A DNA stretch of 64,000 nt, from positions 670,272-734,271 of the forward strand of contig NZ_QLMC01000002.1 of the NCBI RefSeq assembly GCF_003259745.1, read 5' to 3'. The number at the start of each line of letters is the position of its first letter. Positions within the stretch are counted from its first letter, which is position 1. This DNA is from Larkinella arboricola (GTDB lineage Bacteria; Bacteroidota; Bacteroidia; Cytophagales; Spirosomataceae). The notes beneath the pieces are model-generated. The model did no database searches. It was not told where the DNA came from and worked only from the letters and a program-made list of their open reading frames with translations. The position numbers were made by a program, and so were the translations under genes. This document shows positions 48,293 to 56,972 of the stretch, piece after piece.

Positions 48293-48700
48293 AAGATGAA
48301 TAGTTACAGAGATTTGTGAACTATGTATCGAACACAAAGAGGAGGCTGACTCTTTGAGTAGTAATACTGAGCTACCGCTCAATAGTTCAAATCTATTGTT
48401 TGCTTATACAAATGTCAAGCCGTAATGTAATATTCCGGTCAGCATCTTTGTAATGTTCTATTTTTAGAAGAATCTGACCGAGTGGAAATGAAGGCGTAGA
48501 AAAGAATCAGGAAAAACTAATGATGTGTATTTGTGTAAACTAGACGCACCGTATGTTTTAATGAAGATTCTTTAATAATTTATATTTAACCGGTTTTGAT
48601 AAACTAAATAGGGATGTAATGAATAATGAACAAACCCTCTTACCTTTGTTGAAAAAAGAGAAAGAAGGTATCTTCCTCCCCAAATCATATCCATTAGAAA
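48293..48700. other. Divergent promoter region of the sigma-factor and DinB-like genes
   Basis: AT-rich, no gene. It contains the -7 box at 48641-48648 that faces the DinB-like gene. Confidence 0.5.
48641..48648 (+). promoter_or_regulatory. Bacteroidota -7 box upstream of the DinB-like gene
   Basis: TACCTTTG matches TAnnTTTG exactly. The -33 TTTG is poorly matched (AATG at the proper distance). Transcription would start about 45 bases before the start codon. Confidence 0.5.
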
Positions 48701-49255
48701 ATGGTACAGAACGACGAATTAATACGAATCATTGATTTGCTCAATACAACCTACGAAGGCGAAGAAGCCTGGCATGGCCCCTCATTGGTGGAAGTATTGA
48801 GTGGCGTTTCGCCCGAAATGGCCGGCCACCGCCTGACGCCTAACACACACTCAATTGCGGAACTGGTTTTTCACATGACGAGCTGGCGCATTTTTTGTGT
48901 CAAGAAAATGCAGGGCGATAAAGATTTCGATATTACAACCCCGGAGAAAAACTTCGGATCGTTTCAGACGATCGACGATTTTGAGTGGGAAGCCCTCCAG
49001 ATGGAACTGAGTCTGAGCCAGGAAGAATTGATCAACGAACTCGACAAGCGCGATGATGACGAATTCCTGGAAGACATCGTTCCCGGTCGCGATTATACGT
49101 ATTATGATATGCTGCATGGGGTGATCAACCACGACACCTACCACTCGGGGCAAATCTCGCTCATCAAAAAGGGACTGAAATTCAAAGGACTGGACGACGA
49201 TCACATGCGCGACGAATACGGTTCGGGCTACGGCGACGACTTCGATAATTATTAA
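48701..49255 (+). CDS. DinB family protein
   Basis: A 184-aa four-helix protein of the DinB/YfiT superfamily, predicted metal-binding. The three candidate His ligands lie in AELVFHMTSWR (about residue 58) and GVINHDTYHSGQISLIKKGL (about 148 and 152). Family members include thiol transferases (bacillithiol or mycothiol S-transferases) and uncharacterised DNA-damage-inducible proteins. The C-terminus is very acidic (DDDHMRDEYGSGYGDDFDNY). It precedes the EVE gene by 28 to 46 bases, depending on which TTG start is used there. Confidence 0.88.
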   Translation: MVQNDELIRIIDLLNTTYEGEEAWHGPSLVEVLSGVSPEMAGHRLTPNTHSIAELVFHMTSWRIFCVKKMQGDKDFDITTPEKNFGSFQTIDDFEWEALQMELSLSQEELINELDKRDDDEFLEDIVPGRDYTYYDMLHGVINHDTYHSGQISLIKKGLKFKGLDDDHMRDEYGSGYGDDFDNY

Positions 49256-49301
49256 TCCTTGCCGTCATTAACCAATCCAATCCTTGCAATCCTCCAATCC
49301 A

Positions 49302-49715
49302 TTGAATTACTGGCTTGTTAAGTCGGAACCGGACGCCTACTCGTGGGATCATTTTGTGAAACAGGGAAAAGCCGTCTGGGATGGTGTGCGAAACTATCAG
49401 GCGCGTAATAACCTGGCTTCCATGCGGGTGGGTGATCAGGTGCTGTTCTACCACAGTGTAACGGGCAAGGAAGTGGTCGGACTGGCCCGGGTCTGCTGCG
49501 AATCGTATCCCGATCCGACGGTGCCGGACGATCCGCGCTGGGTGGTTGTTGAACTGGAACCCGTCACGGCTTTCCCAAAACGGGTTTCGCTGCAACAGCT
49601 TAAAGCCGAACCGCTGCTACAAAATCTGGCCCTCATCCGGCAATCCCGGCTATCGGTGGTGCCCGTTAGCCCCAATGAATTTGAGTGTATTTTAGCCCTG
49701 GCGCATGCAACGTAA
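49302..49715 (+). CDS. EVE domain protein with TTG start
   Basis: A 137-aa EVE-domain (PUA-like) protein; such domains bind modified nucleobases in DNA or RNA. It shows NYWLVKSEPDAYSWDHF, WDGVRNYQARNNL, MRVGDQVLFYHS and GLARVCCESYPDPT. No ATG or GTG start is available. TTG at 49302 gives the family's usual N-terminus (MNYWLVKSEP), while TTG at 49284 would add six residues. The gene overlaps the following methyltransferase start by 11 bases, so the two are translationally coupled. Confidence 0.88.
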   Translation: MNYWLVKSEPDAYSWDHFVKQGKAVWDGVRNYQARNNLASMRVGDQVLFYHSVTGKEVVGLARVCCESYPDPTVPDDPRWVVVELEPVTAFPKRVSLQQLKAEPLLQNLALIRQSRLSVVPVSPNEFECILALAHAT

Positions 49716-50601
49716 CCAACTCGAACTACTTACTCCCGAAAGCTGGTCTTCCTACGAATTGATTGATACCGGTGGTTTTGAAAAACTGGAACGGTTTGGC
49801 TCGTTTGTGCTCAGCCGCCCCGAACCGCAGGCCATCTGGCCCAAGTCATTGCCCGACGCCGACTGGCAACACCGTTCCCATGCCGTTTTCAAACGCGACA
49901 AAGGATCGCAGGAAAAAGGCGAGTGGGTGCTGCGTTCCGCAATGGACGAAAAATGGTTTATTCCCTACCGCTCGAACGGTTTGGATCTGAACTTCAAACT
50001 GTCGCTTTCTTCGTTTAAACACGTCGGAATTTTTCCGGAGCAGGCCGTTAACTGGCCCTATATTCATCAGAAGGTAAAGCAGTTGCCGGTCGAAAAACCA
50101 CGGGTTCTGAATCTGTTTGCCTATACCGGAGCGGCTTCACTGGCAGCCCGGCAGGCCGGGGCCGATGTAACCCACGTTGATGCGGTGCGGCAGGTCATTT
50201 CCTGGTCGCGGGAAAACATGGAAGCCAGCGGACTCGACAACATTCGCTGGGTGGTGGAAGATGCCCTGAAGTTTGTCCGGCGCGAAGTTCGGCGGGGCAA
50301 CACCTACAACGGTCTGATTCTGGACCCGCCCGCGTACGGTCGCGGACCCGAGGGCGAAAAGTGGCTGCTGGAAGAACACCTGAGCGAACTGCTTCAGGCT
50401 TGTGCGGAATTACTGGATCGGCAAAACTATTTTCTGATCATTAATCTGTATTCGCTCGGCTTCTCGGCGCTGATTCTCGAAAACCTGATGCGCGCTCATT
50501 TTGGCGAGCGCCCCAACACCGAATTTGGCGAATTGTACCTCATCGACGGTTTTGCGAAACGCCTTCCGCTGGGCGTCTTTTATCGGTTTTCTTCCATCTA
50601 A
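49705..50601 (+). CDS. Class I SAM-dependent RNA methyltransferase (RlmI/RlmK-like)
   Basis: A 298-aa methyltransferase. The SAM motif I is VLNLFAYTGAASLAARQAGA (about 134-153), followed by THVDAVRQVISWSRENMEAS and the catalytic-type motif LILDPPAYGRGPEGEKW. The architecture matches the catalytic domain of 23S rRNA m5C/m7G methyltransferases of the RlmI/RlmK type, but the N-terminal PUA domain is missing. The upstream overlapping gene encodes an EVE (PUA-like) protein, so the missing RNA-binding function may be supplied in trans (inference). Confidence 0.88.
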   Translation: MQRNQLELLTPESWSSYELIDTGGFEKLERFGSFVLSRPEPQAIWPKSLPDADWQHRSHAVFKRDKGSQEKGEWVLRSAMDEKWFIPYRSNGLDLNFKLSLSSFKHVGIFPEQAVNWPYIHQKVKQLPVEKPRVLNLFAYTGAASLAARQAGADVTHVDAVRQVISWSRENMEASGLDNIRWVVEDALKFVRREVRRGNTYNGLILDPPAYGRGPEGEKWLLEEHLSELLQACAELLDRQNYFLIINLYSLGFSALILENLMRAHFGERPNTEFGELYLIDGFAKRLPLGVFYRFSSI

Positions 50602-50605
50602 AAAC

Positions 50606-50613
50606 TATATTTG
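50606..50613 (+). promoter_or_regulatory. Bacteroidota -7 box upstream of the TPR lipoprotein gene
   Basis: TATATTTG matches TAnnTTTG. No TTTG lies at the exact -33 distance. It directly follows the stop of the methyltransferase gene. Confidence 0.4.
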
Positions 50614-50680
50614 CAGTAGGAAATACCGCCGTGCTGATGCCGGTTTGTGGCATTGGTACGGGCGGGAATTGACGGTTTCC

Positions 50681-51865
50681 ATGAAAAAAAGGATGGGCAG
50701 ATTGTTGGGCCTCTGGTGGTTGATGGGGTGTTGTTTTCTGGTGGCTTGTTCCGACGAGGATCAACGGCATACCCGTATTCCGACGGTACCGCAAAATTCG
50801 GCCGACATCCGGAATCAGGCGGCTCTGGAAGCCCTGACGCGGGCCATTAACCAGAGCGGTCCGGCATCGGCCTATGCCAAACGGGCCGCGCTGTATATGG
50901 ATCTCGGAAAAACCGACGAAGCCCTTTCCGACATCAACGAGGCTCTGGACCGGGAAGAGAACGAAGGGCGGTATCATTTTGTCAAAGCCAAGGTCCTGCG
51001 AAAACGGCAGTTGTACGAAGACGGGCTGGAAAGCGCTCTGCGGGCCGAAGGGTTGGGCGTAAACACCCCGGAACTTTACATTGTGATTGGGGATTTGCTG
51101 CAACAGCAGAAGGAACTGGATCGCGCCCGGTTTTACCTGGTAAAAGCCCTGCAAATGGCTCCGTATGAAGGCGAAGCGTTCTACCTGAACGGACTGGTAG
51201 CCGCCAAATCGGGGGATACGGCCCGGGCGGTATCGTTCTATAACCGGGCGCTGACGCTGAAACCGCGTTTTCTGGAACCCTACGTTCAGTTGTCGGTTAT
51301 TCACGCGATTCGGGGAAACTACCCCGCGGCCATTGCTTACAACAAGCGCGGAACCGCTTATTTTCCGAACGATCCGGGTTTGATGTACGCTCTGGGCCGG
51401 ATTTATCAGCAGACGTCGGTGGAAGACAGTGCCTATCTATATTATCAGAAGGCGCTGAGACTACAGCCCACGATGGTGTCGGCCCAGTTGCAGTCGGGGC
51501 TGGTTATGATGAAGATACGGAATATGCCCCAGGCGCTGGCTCATTTCGATCAGGTTCTGAGAATGGACCCGAAATACCCCCGGATCAATTTCTACCGGGC
51601 CATGTGCTACGAACAGATGCGGCAGTGGGAACAAGCCGTTAGCCTTTATGCGTTAGCCATGCAGGAGAACCCGGGCGATCAGCAGGCCTACTACGGCTAC
51701 TGGCGGGTTCGTAAGCGGAACGAGTATGGGTACGGAACCGATCCATCCTCGGAGGATGCATCGAACGGCACCTCTAACTCCGGTACGGTGCTGGACACAA
51801 CGCGCGTTCGCATGAAGATGATTCAGCCCCGGTCCCGATTTGGGCGGGATTCAACCAGAAATTAA
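50681..51865 (+). CDS. TPR-repeat lipoprotein
   Basis: A 394-aa protein from ATG 50681 (MKKRMGRLLGLWWLMGCCFL then VACSDED), which gives a clear lipoprotein signal; the open frame back to 50501 overlaps the methyltransferase. About eight tetratricopeptide repeats follow, for example AALYMDLGKTDEALSDINEA, FYNRALTLKPRFLEPYVQLS, YYQKALRLQPTMVSAQLQSG and LAHFDQVLRMDPKYPRINFY. It is a membrane-anchored scaffold for protein contacts in the periplasm or at the outer membrane. It lies 74 bases upstream of thrS. Confidence 0.88.
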   Translation: MKKRMGRLLGLWWLMGCCFLVACSDEDQRHTRIPTVPQNSADIRNQAALEALTRAINQSGPASAYAKRAALYMDLGKTDEALSDINEALDREENEGRYHFVKAKVLRKRQLYEDGLESALRAEGLGVNTPELYIVIGDLLQQQKELDRARFYLVKALQMAPYEGEAFYLNGLVAAKSGDTARAVSFYNRALTLKPRFLEPYVQLSVIHAIRGNYPAAIAYNKRGTAYFPNDPGLMYALGRIYQQTSVEDSAYLYYQKALRLQPTMVSAQLQSGLVMMKIRNMPQALAHFDQVLRMDPKYPRINFYRAMCYEQMRQWEQAVSLYALAMQENPGDQQAYYGYWRVRKRNEYGYGTDPSSEDASNGTSNSGTVLDTTRVRMKMIQPRSRFGRDSTRN

Positions 51866-51939
51866 TCACTTTCCTTGCTTTCAGTGTCCTTTTGTGGAAA
51901 ATTGCCACTTGAAATACCAATGCATAAATCAATACTAAA

Positions 51940-53892
51940 ATGAGTGACCAAATTCGTATTACGCTGCCCGACGGCAGTGTCCGGGAATACCCCAACGGAG
52001 TAACCAGTCTGGAAATTGCTACAAGCATCAGCGAAGGGCTGGCGCGCAACGTACTGGCCGCCAAAGTAAATGGGACGGTTCAGGACGCAACGCGCCCCAT
52101 CACAACGGATGCAACGGTTACGCTGTTGACGTGGAACGATTCCGAAGGAAAAGCGACATTCTGGCACTCCTCAGCTCACTTGCTGGCCGAAGCTCTCGAA
52201 GAGCTGTATCCGGGTATCAAATTTGGTATTGGTCCGCCGATCGAGAAAGGGTTTTACTATGATGTTGATCTGAACGGCCAGCATTTCTCGCAGGAAGATT
52301 TTAAGAAGGTAGAGGATAAAATGCTCGAACTGGCCCGCCAGAAACAGGAGTTTGTGCGTCAGCCCATCAGCAAGGCCGAAGCCGTGGCCTATTTCGAGCA
52401 GAAAGGCGACCCTTATAAACTCGACCTCCTGGAAGGACTCGACGACGGTACCATCACGTTCTATACGCAGGGGAATTTTACGGACCTCTGCCGCGGACCA
52501 CACATTCCGAACACCGGTTTTATCAAAGCCGTCAAGCTCATGAACGTGGCCGGAGCCTACTGGCGCGGTGACGAAAAAAACAAGATGCTGACCCGGGTCT
52601 ACGCCGTAACGTTCCCGAAACAGAAAGAACTGGACGAGTACCTGCACGTACTGGAGGAAGCCAAAAAACGCGACCACCGCAAGCTGGGCAAAGAACTCGA
52701 ACTGTTTGCGTTCTCGGAGAAAGTAGGAGCGGGGCTGCCCCTCTGGCTGCCGAAAGGAACCATGCTGCGCGAGCGGCTGGAAAATTTCCTGCGAAAAGCC
52801 CAGGTGCGGGCGGGCTACTCACCGGTGGTTACTCCGCACATCGGCTCCAAGCAGTTGTACGTAACGTCGGGCCACTGGGATAAATACGGTGAAGATTCGT
52901 TTAAGCCCATCCTGACACCGGAAGCGGGCGAGGAGTTTCTGCTCAAACCCATGAACTGCCCGCACCATTGCGAGATTTATAAAACCAAGCCGCGTTCGTA
53001 CCGCGATCTGCCGCTGCGGCTGGCCGAATTCGGAACGGTATACCGCTACGAACAAAGCGGGGAGCTGCACGGCCTGACCCGGGTACGCGGTTTTACGCAG
53101 GACGACGCCCACATTTTCTGCCGGCCGGATCAGGTGAAGGATGAATTCATGAAGGTGATTGATCTGGTGCTGTATGTGTTCCGGTCGCTCGGCTTCAACG
53201 ATTACATGGCCCAGATTTCACTGCGCGATCCGGAAAACAAGCAGAAGTACATCGGATCGGACGAAGTGTGGGAAAAAGCCGAAGCCGCTATTGTGGAAGC
53301 AGCCGCCGAAAAAGGACTGCGTACCGTAACGGAACTGGGCGAAGCGGCTTTTTACGGCCCTAAACTCGACTTCATGGTCAAAGACGCCCTGGGCCGGAAA
53401 TGGCAGTTGGGAACCGTACAGGTCGATTATAACCTGCCGGAACGCTTTGAACTGGAGTACACCGGTTCGGACAACCAGAAATACCGTCCGGTTATGATTC
53501 ACCGGGCACCATTTGGTTCAATGGAGCGGTTTATTGCAATTCTGATCGAGAATACCGCCGGGAATTTTCCGCTCTGGCTGTCGCCGGATCAGATTGCGGT
53601 ATTACCGATTTCGGAGAAGTACGAAGACTACGCCAACGAGGTCTTCCTGCTGTTGCAGGAAAACGACATTCGCGGGTACGTCGATCACCGCGACGAAAAG
53701 ATTGGCCGCAAGATTCGGGATTCCGAGCTGAACAAAGTGCCGTTCATGCTCATTCTGGGCGACAAAGAGCAGTCGGAAGGCCGGGTTTCCGTGCGTCGCA
53801 AAGGCGAAGGAGATGTTGGTTCGATGTCGCTGACGGAGTTTGTTGAGTTTTTTCAGAACGAAATCAAACCGACAACGGCGCCCGTTGTTTAA
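51940..53892 (+). CDS. thrS: Threonine--tRNA ligase
   Basis: A 650-aa class II aminoacyl-tRNA synthetase that charges tRNA-Thr. The N-terminal TGS domain (about 1-60) begins [20 protein letters not shown]. The editing domain shows [20 protein letters not shown] with the HxxxH motif. The catalytic core has [15 protein letters not shown] with the zinc Cys, the motif 2 region [20 protein letters not shown] and the motif 3 region [17 protein letters not shown]. The C-terminal anticodon-binding domain ends near [12 protein letters not shown]. Full length for the family. It heads the translation gene run thrS, infC, rpmI, rplT. Confidence 0.98.
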   Translation: MSDQIRITLPDGSVREYPNGVTSLEIATSISEGLARNVLAAKVNGTVQDATRPITTDATVTLLTWNDSEGKATFWHSSAHLLAEALEELYPGIKFGIGPPIEKGFYYDVDLNGQHFSQEDFKKVEDKMLELARQKQEFVRQPISKAEAVAYFEQKGDPYKLDLLEGLDDGTITFYTQGNFTDLCRGPHIPNTGFIKAVKLMNVAGAYWRGDEKNKMLTRVYAVTFPKQKELDEYLHVLEEAKKRDHRKLGKELELFAFSEKVGAGLPLWLPKGTMLRERLENFLRKAQVRAGYSPVVTPHIGSKQLYVTSGHWDKYGEDSFKPILTPEAGEEFLLKPMNCPHHCEIYKTKPRSYRDLPLRLAEFGTVYRYEQSGELHGLTRVRGFTQDDAHIFCRPDQVKDEFMKVIDLVLYVFRSLGFNDYMAQISLRDPENKQKYIGSDEVWEKAEAAIVEAAAEKGLRTVTELGEAAFYGPKLDFMVKDALGRKWQLGTVQVDYNLPERFELEYTGSDNQKYRPVMIHRAPFGSMERFIAILIENTAGNFPLWLSPDQIAVLPISEKYEDYANEVFLLLQENDIRGYVDHRDEKIGRKIRDSELNKVPFMLILGDKEQSEGRVSVRRKGEGDVGSMSLTEFVEFFQNEIKPTTAPVV

Positions 53893-53900
53893 GAAGAAGG

Positions 53901-53976
53901 AACAAGGCAGAATAACCAATGAAAATGCAATTGGATCACCGTTAGAACCGTTTTTTATTGGTCATTCTGCCTTGTT
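53901..53976. repeat. Long imperfect inverted repeat between thrS and infC
   Basis: AACAAGGCAGAATAACCAAT pairs with ATTGGTCATTCTGCCTTGTT with one mismatch in that stretch, extended by AAAA/TTTT; the loop is about 28 bases. It could be a thrS transcript end or a regulatory hairpin of infC. Confidence 0.75.
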
Positions 53977-54100
53977 GAGTCAAAAATTTGTTCCGGATAG
54001 TCAAAATCTTTATTTTACCGGAAACTTTATAAACAACATTACGTTATAGCCACGTAATCAACCGCTTTAGCGGACTTATTTTCAACTCTAAACATTATCT

Positions 54101-54661
54101 ATGGCATTACAGCGCAGACCCATGCGCCCCCCGCGTGTGGTCGAAGAACCGTATCGGATCAACGGCCGTATTCAAGCCCGCCAGGTTCGGGTAGTAGGTG
54201 AAAACGTCGAACAGGGCATTTACGATATTCAGCAGGCCTTGGCCCTGGCTCAGGGCCAGAATCTGGACCTTGTCGAGATATCGCCGAATGCCGTTCCGCC
54301 CGTTTGCCGCATTGTTGACTACTCGAAGTTCAAATACGAACAGAAGAAAAAGCAAAAGGAAATCAAGGCGAAGGCTCAGAAAGTCGTTATTAAAGAGATC
54401 CGGTTCGGTCCGAACACCGACGATCACGATTTCGAATTCAAACTCAAACACGCCATTAGCTTCCTGAAAGAAGGCTCCAAAGTAAAAGCCTACGTACAGT
54501 TTGTCGGCCGCTCGATTGTTTTCAAAGAGCGCGGTGTCGAACTGCTGGCGCGGTTTGCCAAAGGACTGGAAGACATCGGAAAAGTAGAATCTGAACCCAA
54601 ACTGGAAGGCAAACGGATGACCATGTTCCTGGCTCCGAAAGTGCTTGCACCGAAGAAGTAA
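54101..54661 (+). CDS. infC: Translation initiation factor IF-3
   Basis: A 186-aa IF-3 that binds the 30S subunit and controls start-codon selection. The N-terminal domain is seen in [20 protein letters not shown], the linker in the Lys-rich [20 protein letters not shown], and the C-terminal domain in [20 protein letters not shown] and [18 protein letters not shown]. It starts with ATG rather than the rare AUU used by enterobacterial infC, so self-regulation by start-codon discrimination is not expected. It lies between thrS and rpmI. Confidence 0.97.
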   Translation: MALQRRPMRPPRVVEEPYRINGRIQARQVRVVGENVEQGIYDIQQALALAQGQNLDLVEISPNAVPPVCRIVDYSKFKYEQKKKQKEIKAKAQKVVIKEIRFGPNTDDHDFEFKLKHAISFLKEGSKVKAYVQFVGRSIVFKERGVELLARFAKGLEDIGKVESEPKLEGKRMTMFLAPKVLAPKK

Positions 54662-54671
54662 GATATACCTG

Positions 54672-54753
54672 AAATAACGCAGGAGAGGAATAGAGACGGA
54701 ACGATGGCCTAATCGCGATCGTTTTCCCGCTTTATTCCTCTCTTGTGTTATTT
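54672..54753. repeat. Long imperfect inverted repeat between infC and rpmI
   Basis: AAATAACGCAGGAGAGGAATA pairs with TATTCCTCTCTTGTGTTATTT with two mismatches; the loop is about 40 bases. A T-rich tail follows, so it may end the infC transcript. Confidence 0.75.
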
Positions 54754-54776
54754 TTCCTTTTCTCCTTTATTTTTCC

Positions 54777-54784
54777 TATCTTTG
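54777..54784 (+). promoter_or_regulatory. Bacteroidota -7 box upstream of rpmI
   Basis: TATCTTTG matches TAnnTTTG. The -33 TTTG is not well matched. It would start a separate rpmI-rplT transcript about 32 bases before the rpmI start codon. Confidence 0.55.
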
Positions 54785-54823
54785 CGGCCTGTTTCACAAT
54801 CAGCAACTTTTCTGTTTACAACA

Positions 54824-55021
54824 ATGCCAAAAATTAAAACCAACTCGGGCGCCAAGAAGCGGTTCAAGCTGACGGGTACCGGAAAAATTAAGCGGAAACA
54901 CGCTTTCCACAGCCACATTCTGACGAAAAAGTCAACCAAACGCAAGCGTAACCTCGTTCACGATGCGCTGGTGTTCAAAGGTGATGAGCGTCGGATTCAG
55001 GTAATGCTCGGCCTGGCGTAA
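54824..55021 (+). CDS. rpmI: 50S ribosomal protein L35
   Basis: A 65-aa basic protein from ATG 54824 ([20 protein letters not shown]), standard for L35. The frame upstream to 54743 is not part of the gene. It contains [20 protein letters not shown] and ends in [13 protein letters not shown]. It is a component of the large ribosomal subunit. It is followed by an A/T-rich inverted repeat and rplT. Confidence 0.97.
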   Translation: MPKIKTNSGAKKRFKLTGTGKIKRKHAFHSHILTKKSTKRKRNLVHDALVFKGDERRIQVMLGLA

Positions 55022-55086
55022 TTGCCCGGTCTTCGCGGTTTTCCGCACGGTTTCATGTTCAACCCGATTACAGGCCCAAAGCACAA

Positions 55087-55165
55087 AGGAGTTAAGAATT
55101 AAGAGTTAAGAATTAAGAGTTTTCAATAGCGCAAGGCTAACTCTTCACTCATAACTTTTAACTCT
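55087..55165. repeat. A/T-rich inverted repeat with internal direct repeats between rpmI and rplT
   Basis: The left arm repeats the word GTTAAGAATTAAGA twice. The right arm has CTAACTCTTCACTCATAACT and TTTAACTCTTCACTG. Pairing is imperfect. The style resembles the inverted repeat at 45616-45700. Confidence 0.6.
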
Positions 55166-55209
55166 TCACTGATTTTGTCGCCTGTCGTCAAAAACAAACA
55201 ACTTAAAAA

Positions 55210-55554
55210 ATGCCACGTTCAGTGAACCACGTTGCCTCTCGGGCACGTCGCAAGAAAGTAATGAAATTGGCCAAAGGATACTTTGGTCGTCGTAAAAATG
55301 TTTGGACGGTAGCGAAAAACGCAGTTGAAAAAGGACTCGTTTATTCGTTCCGCGACCGTCGCCAGAAGAAACGGGATTTCCGCGCCCTCTGGATTCAGCG
55401 GATCAACGCCGGTGCTCGTCTAAACGGTCTTTCGTATTCGGCATTGATGGGAAAAATCAACGCATCCGGTATTGAGTTAAACAGAAAGGTTCTGGCTGAC
55501 CTGGCCATGAATCACCCTGAGGCTTTCAAAGCCGTTGTTGAAACTGTGAAATAA
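55210..55554 (+). CDS. rplT: 50S ribosomal protein L20
   Basis: A 114-aa protein, [20 protein letters not shown] at the start, then [40 protein letters not shown] and [20 protein letters not shown]. It is essential for assembly of the large subunit. Length and sequence are typical. A terminator follows directly. Confidence 0.98.
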   Translation: MPRSVNHVASRARRKKVMKLAKGYFGRRKNVWTVAKNAVEKGLVYSFRDRRQKKRDFRALWIQRINAGARLNGLSYSALMGKINASGIELNRKVLADLAMNHPEAFKAVVETVK

Positions 55555-55562
55555 ATAATACG

Positions 55563-55594
55563 GCAGGCAGTCCCGACGGGCTGCCTGCTTTTTT
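55563..55594 (+). terminator. Terminator of rplT
   Basis: An 8-bp perfect stem (GCAGGCAG with CTGCCTGC) is followed by six T. The T-run overlaps the stop codon of the convergent nuclease-inhibitor-like gene. Confidence 0.9.
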
Positions 55595-56006
55595 AGGTTG
55601 TTTCCACGACCGTCGTTTTTAGTCCCGCCCAAAAGCCGTCGGCTTTCCGCCCCAGTAGATACAGGGCAACTTCCACTTCGCCCACCCGAAAAACCTGCCG
55701 ATTCATTAAAATCGACTCGATCTGTTGCCGTAATTCAGCAAAACGGACCGTTCTTCTTTTTTCCTCCTCTTCATACCCGTCCTGATCCATCACGACCGGC
55801 TCCCAGAAGGCCGCTTCCGGTATTTCTTCCACGTAAATTTCTGGTGTAATCAGCAACAGGTCCCGCACATGCCCTATTGTTAAAGGCGGTTCGAATTGAA
55901 CCGGAACGTTCACAAAATCAACGGGTTCGTCGGACTCGCTGGGATAATACAGATCCTTCAGCAATTCGGAAAAAGAAAATTCGGGAGTCGGTTCTTCGCT
56001 TGGCAT
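55593..56006 (-). CDS. Nuclease A inhibitor (NuiA)-like protein
   Basis: A 137-aa acidic protein resembling the NuiA family, which inhibits sugar-non-specific nucleases of the NucA type. The matching landmarks are SELLKDLYYPSESDEPVDFV near the start (the YPSESD motif) and LYLLGRKADGFWAGLKTTVV at the end. The middle, VRFAELRQQIESILMNRQVF, fits a helix. No nuclease gene of that type is adjacent. It is probably cytoplasmic, without signal peptide. It converges on rplT. Confidence 0.8.
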   Translation of the reverse strand: MPSEEPTPEFSFSELLKDLYYPSESDEPVDFVNVPVQFEPPLTIGHVRDLLLITPEIYVEEIPEAAFWEPVVMDQDGYEEEEKRRTVRFAELRQQIESILMNRQVFRVGEVEVALYLLGRKADGFWAGLKTTVVETT

Positions 56007-56130
56007 CTGTTACAATCCGTAAATAATTCCGTCTTAATAAAACTGATTCTTTTGCGGTTAGTTACACTTACAAAGAAACAGGTTGTCCTGTTATTCACGG
56101 TATTTTTTACCAATCAAACTTTTTTCAACC

Positions 56131-56709
56131 ATGATGGAGACCCTCATGAACTTAATTCGCCAGCAATCGGGCGATGCAGTCATTAACAACCCGGCTATTC
56201 CGAATCATCAGAATGAAGACGCCGTACAGGCCATTTCGAGTGGTATCATGGGCGGGTTGCAGCAGCAGGCGCAGGGTGGTAACCTGGCCAGTCTGTTGAG
56301 CATGGTGACGGGGCAGGGAAGCGACGCGAACGTGAGCACGAGTCCGGTTACGCAGGGTGTTCAACAAAATGTGCAGAAAAGCCTGATGGAGCGGCTGGGG
56401 ATATCACCCCAGGTGGCCATGTCAATTGCTACGATGGTGGTGCCGATGGTGCTGAACAAATTCATGAACAAAGCGCGGGACTCGAACGATTCAAGCGTGA
56501 ATGGAAACGATATTCTGGGCCAGGCAACCGGTCAGCAGGGCGTCGACTGGATGGGGGCTGCCAGTTCCGCAATGGCCGATGGCAAACTGGATATGAGTGA
56601 TCTGATGCGTGTGGCGGGCGGTTTTATGGGTGGAGGAGGTGGCACCAAACAAAACCAGTCTGGCAGTGGCGGATTAGGCGGAATGCTCGGCGGTTTATTT
56701 GGGAATTAG
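56131..56709 (+). CDS. DUF937 family protein
   Basis: A 192-aa protein from ATG 56131 (MMETLMNLIRQQSGDAVINN), chosen over the upstream in-frame start at 56083. It has the DUF937 outline: an N-terminal helix, SSGIMGGLQQQAQGGNLASL, then SLMERLGISPQVAMSIATMV and VPMVLNKFMNKA. The C-terminus is a Gly-rich tail (MGGGGGTKQNQSGSGGLGG). Function of the family is unknown. A terminator follows at once, so it is monocistronic. Confidence 0.82.
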   Translation: MMETLMNLIRQQSGDAVINNPAIPNHQNEDAVQAISSGIMGGLQQQAQGGNLASLLSMVTGQGSDANVSTSPVTQGVQQNVQKSLMERLGISPQVAMSIATMVVPMVLNKFMNKARDSNDSSVNGNDILGQATGQQGVDWMGAASSAMADGKLDMSDLMRVAGGFMGGGGGTKQNQSGSGGLGGMLGGLFGN

Positions 56710-56713
56710 AAAG

Positions 56714-56741
56714 AAAGGCGGGTTGTGAAATCCGCCTTTTT
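56714..56741 (+). terminator. Terminator of the DUF937 gene
   Basis: An 8-bp stem (AAAGGCGG with CCGCCTTT) followed by a T-run. The next 230 bases up to dnaK contain no gene and no CIRCE element. Confidence 0.85.
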
Positions 56742-56972
56742 ACTGTTGCCGGTGTCCACAGCGATTTAAGGCCGTTGGCAACCCCTGTGTCGGATCGGCA
56801 GTTTACATCGTGTCAGAAAATGGGGGAATAAAGGAATTTCGAAAGGCCATTCAGTCAGCTTTAGCTGTCAATCTGTCACATTTTTGAGCTTTTTTCGGAG
56901 CTGGCACCGATGTTGTTTAATAAGCATTGTAGTTTGTCAAACGACTAAAGCAAGACATTCGTAAAAAGTATC

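Noticed and set aside
56742-56972. CIRCE heat-shock operator upstream of dnaK
   Set aside because: No TTAGCACTC/GAGTGCTAA inverted repeat is present; only the short GTTTG-T-CAAAC palindrome was seen.
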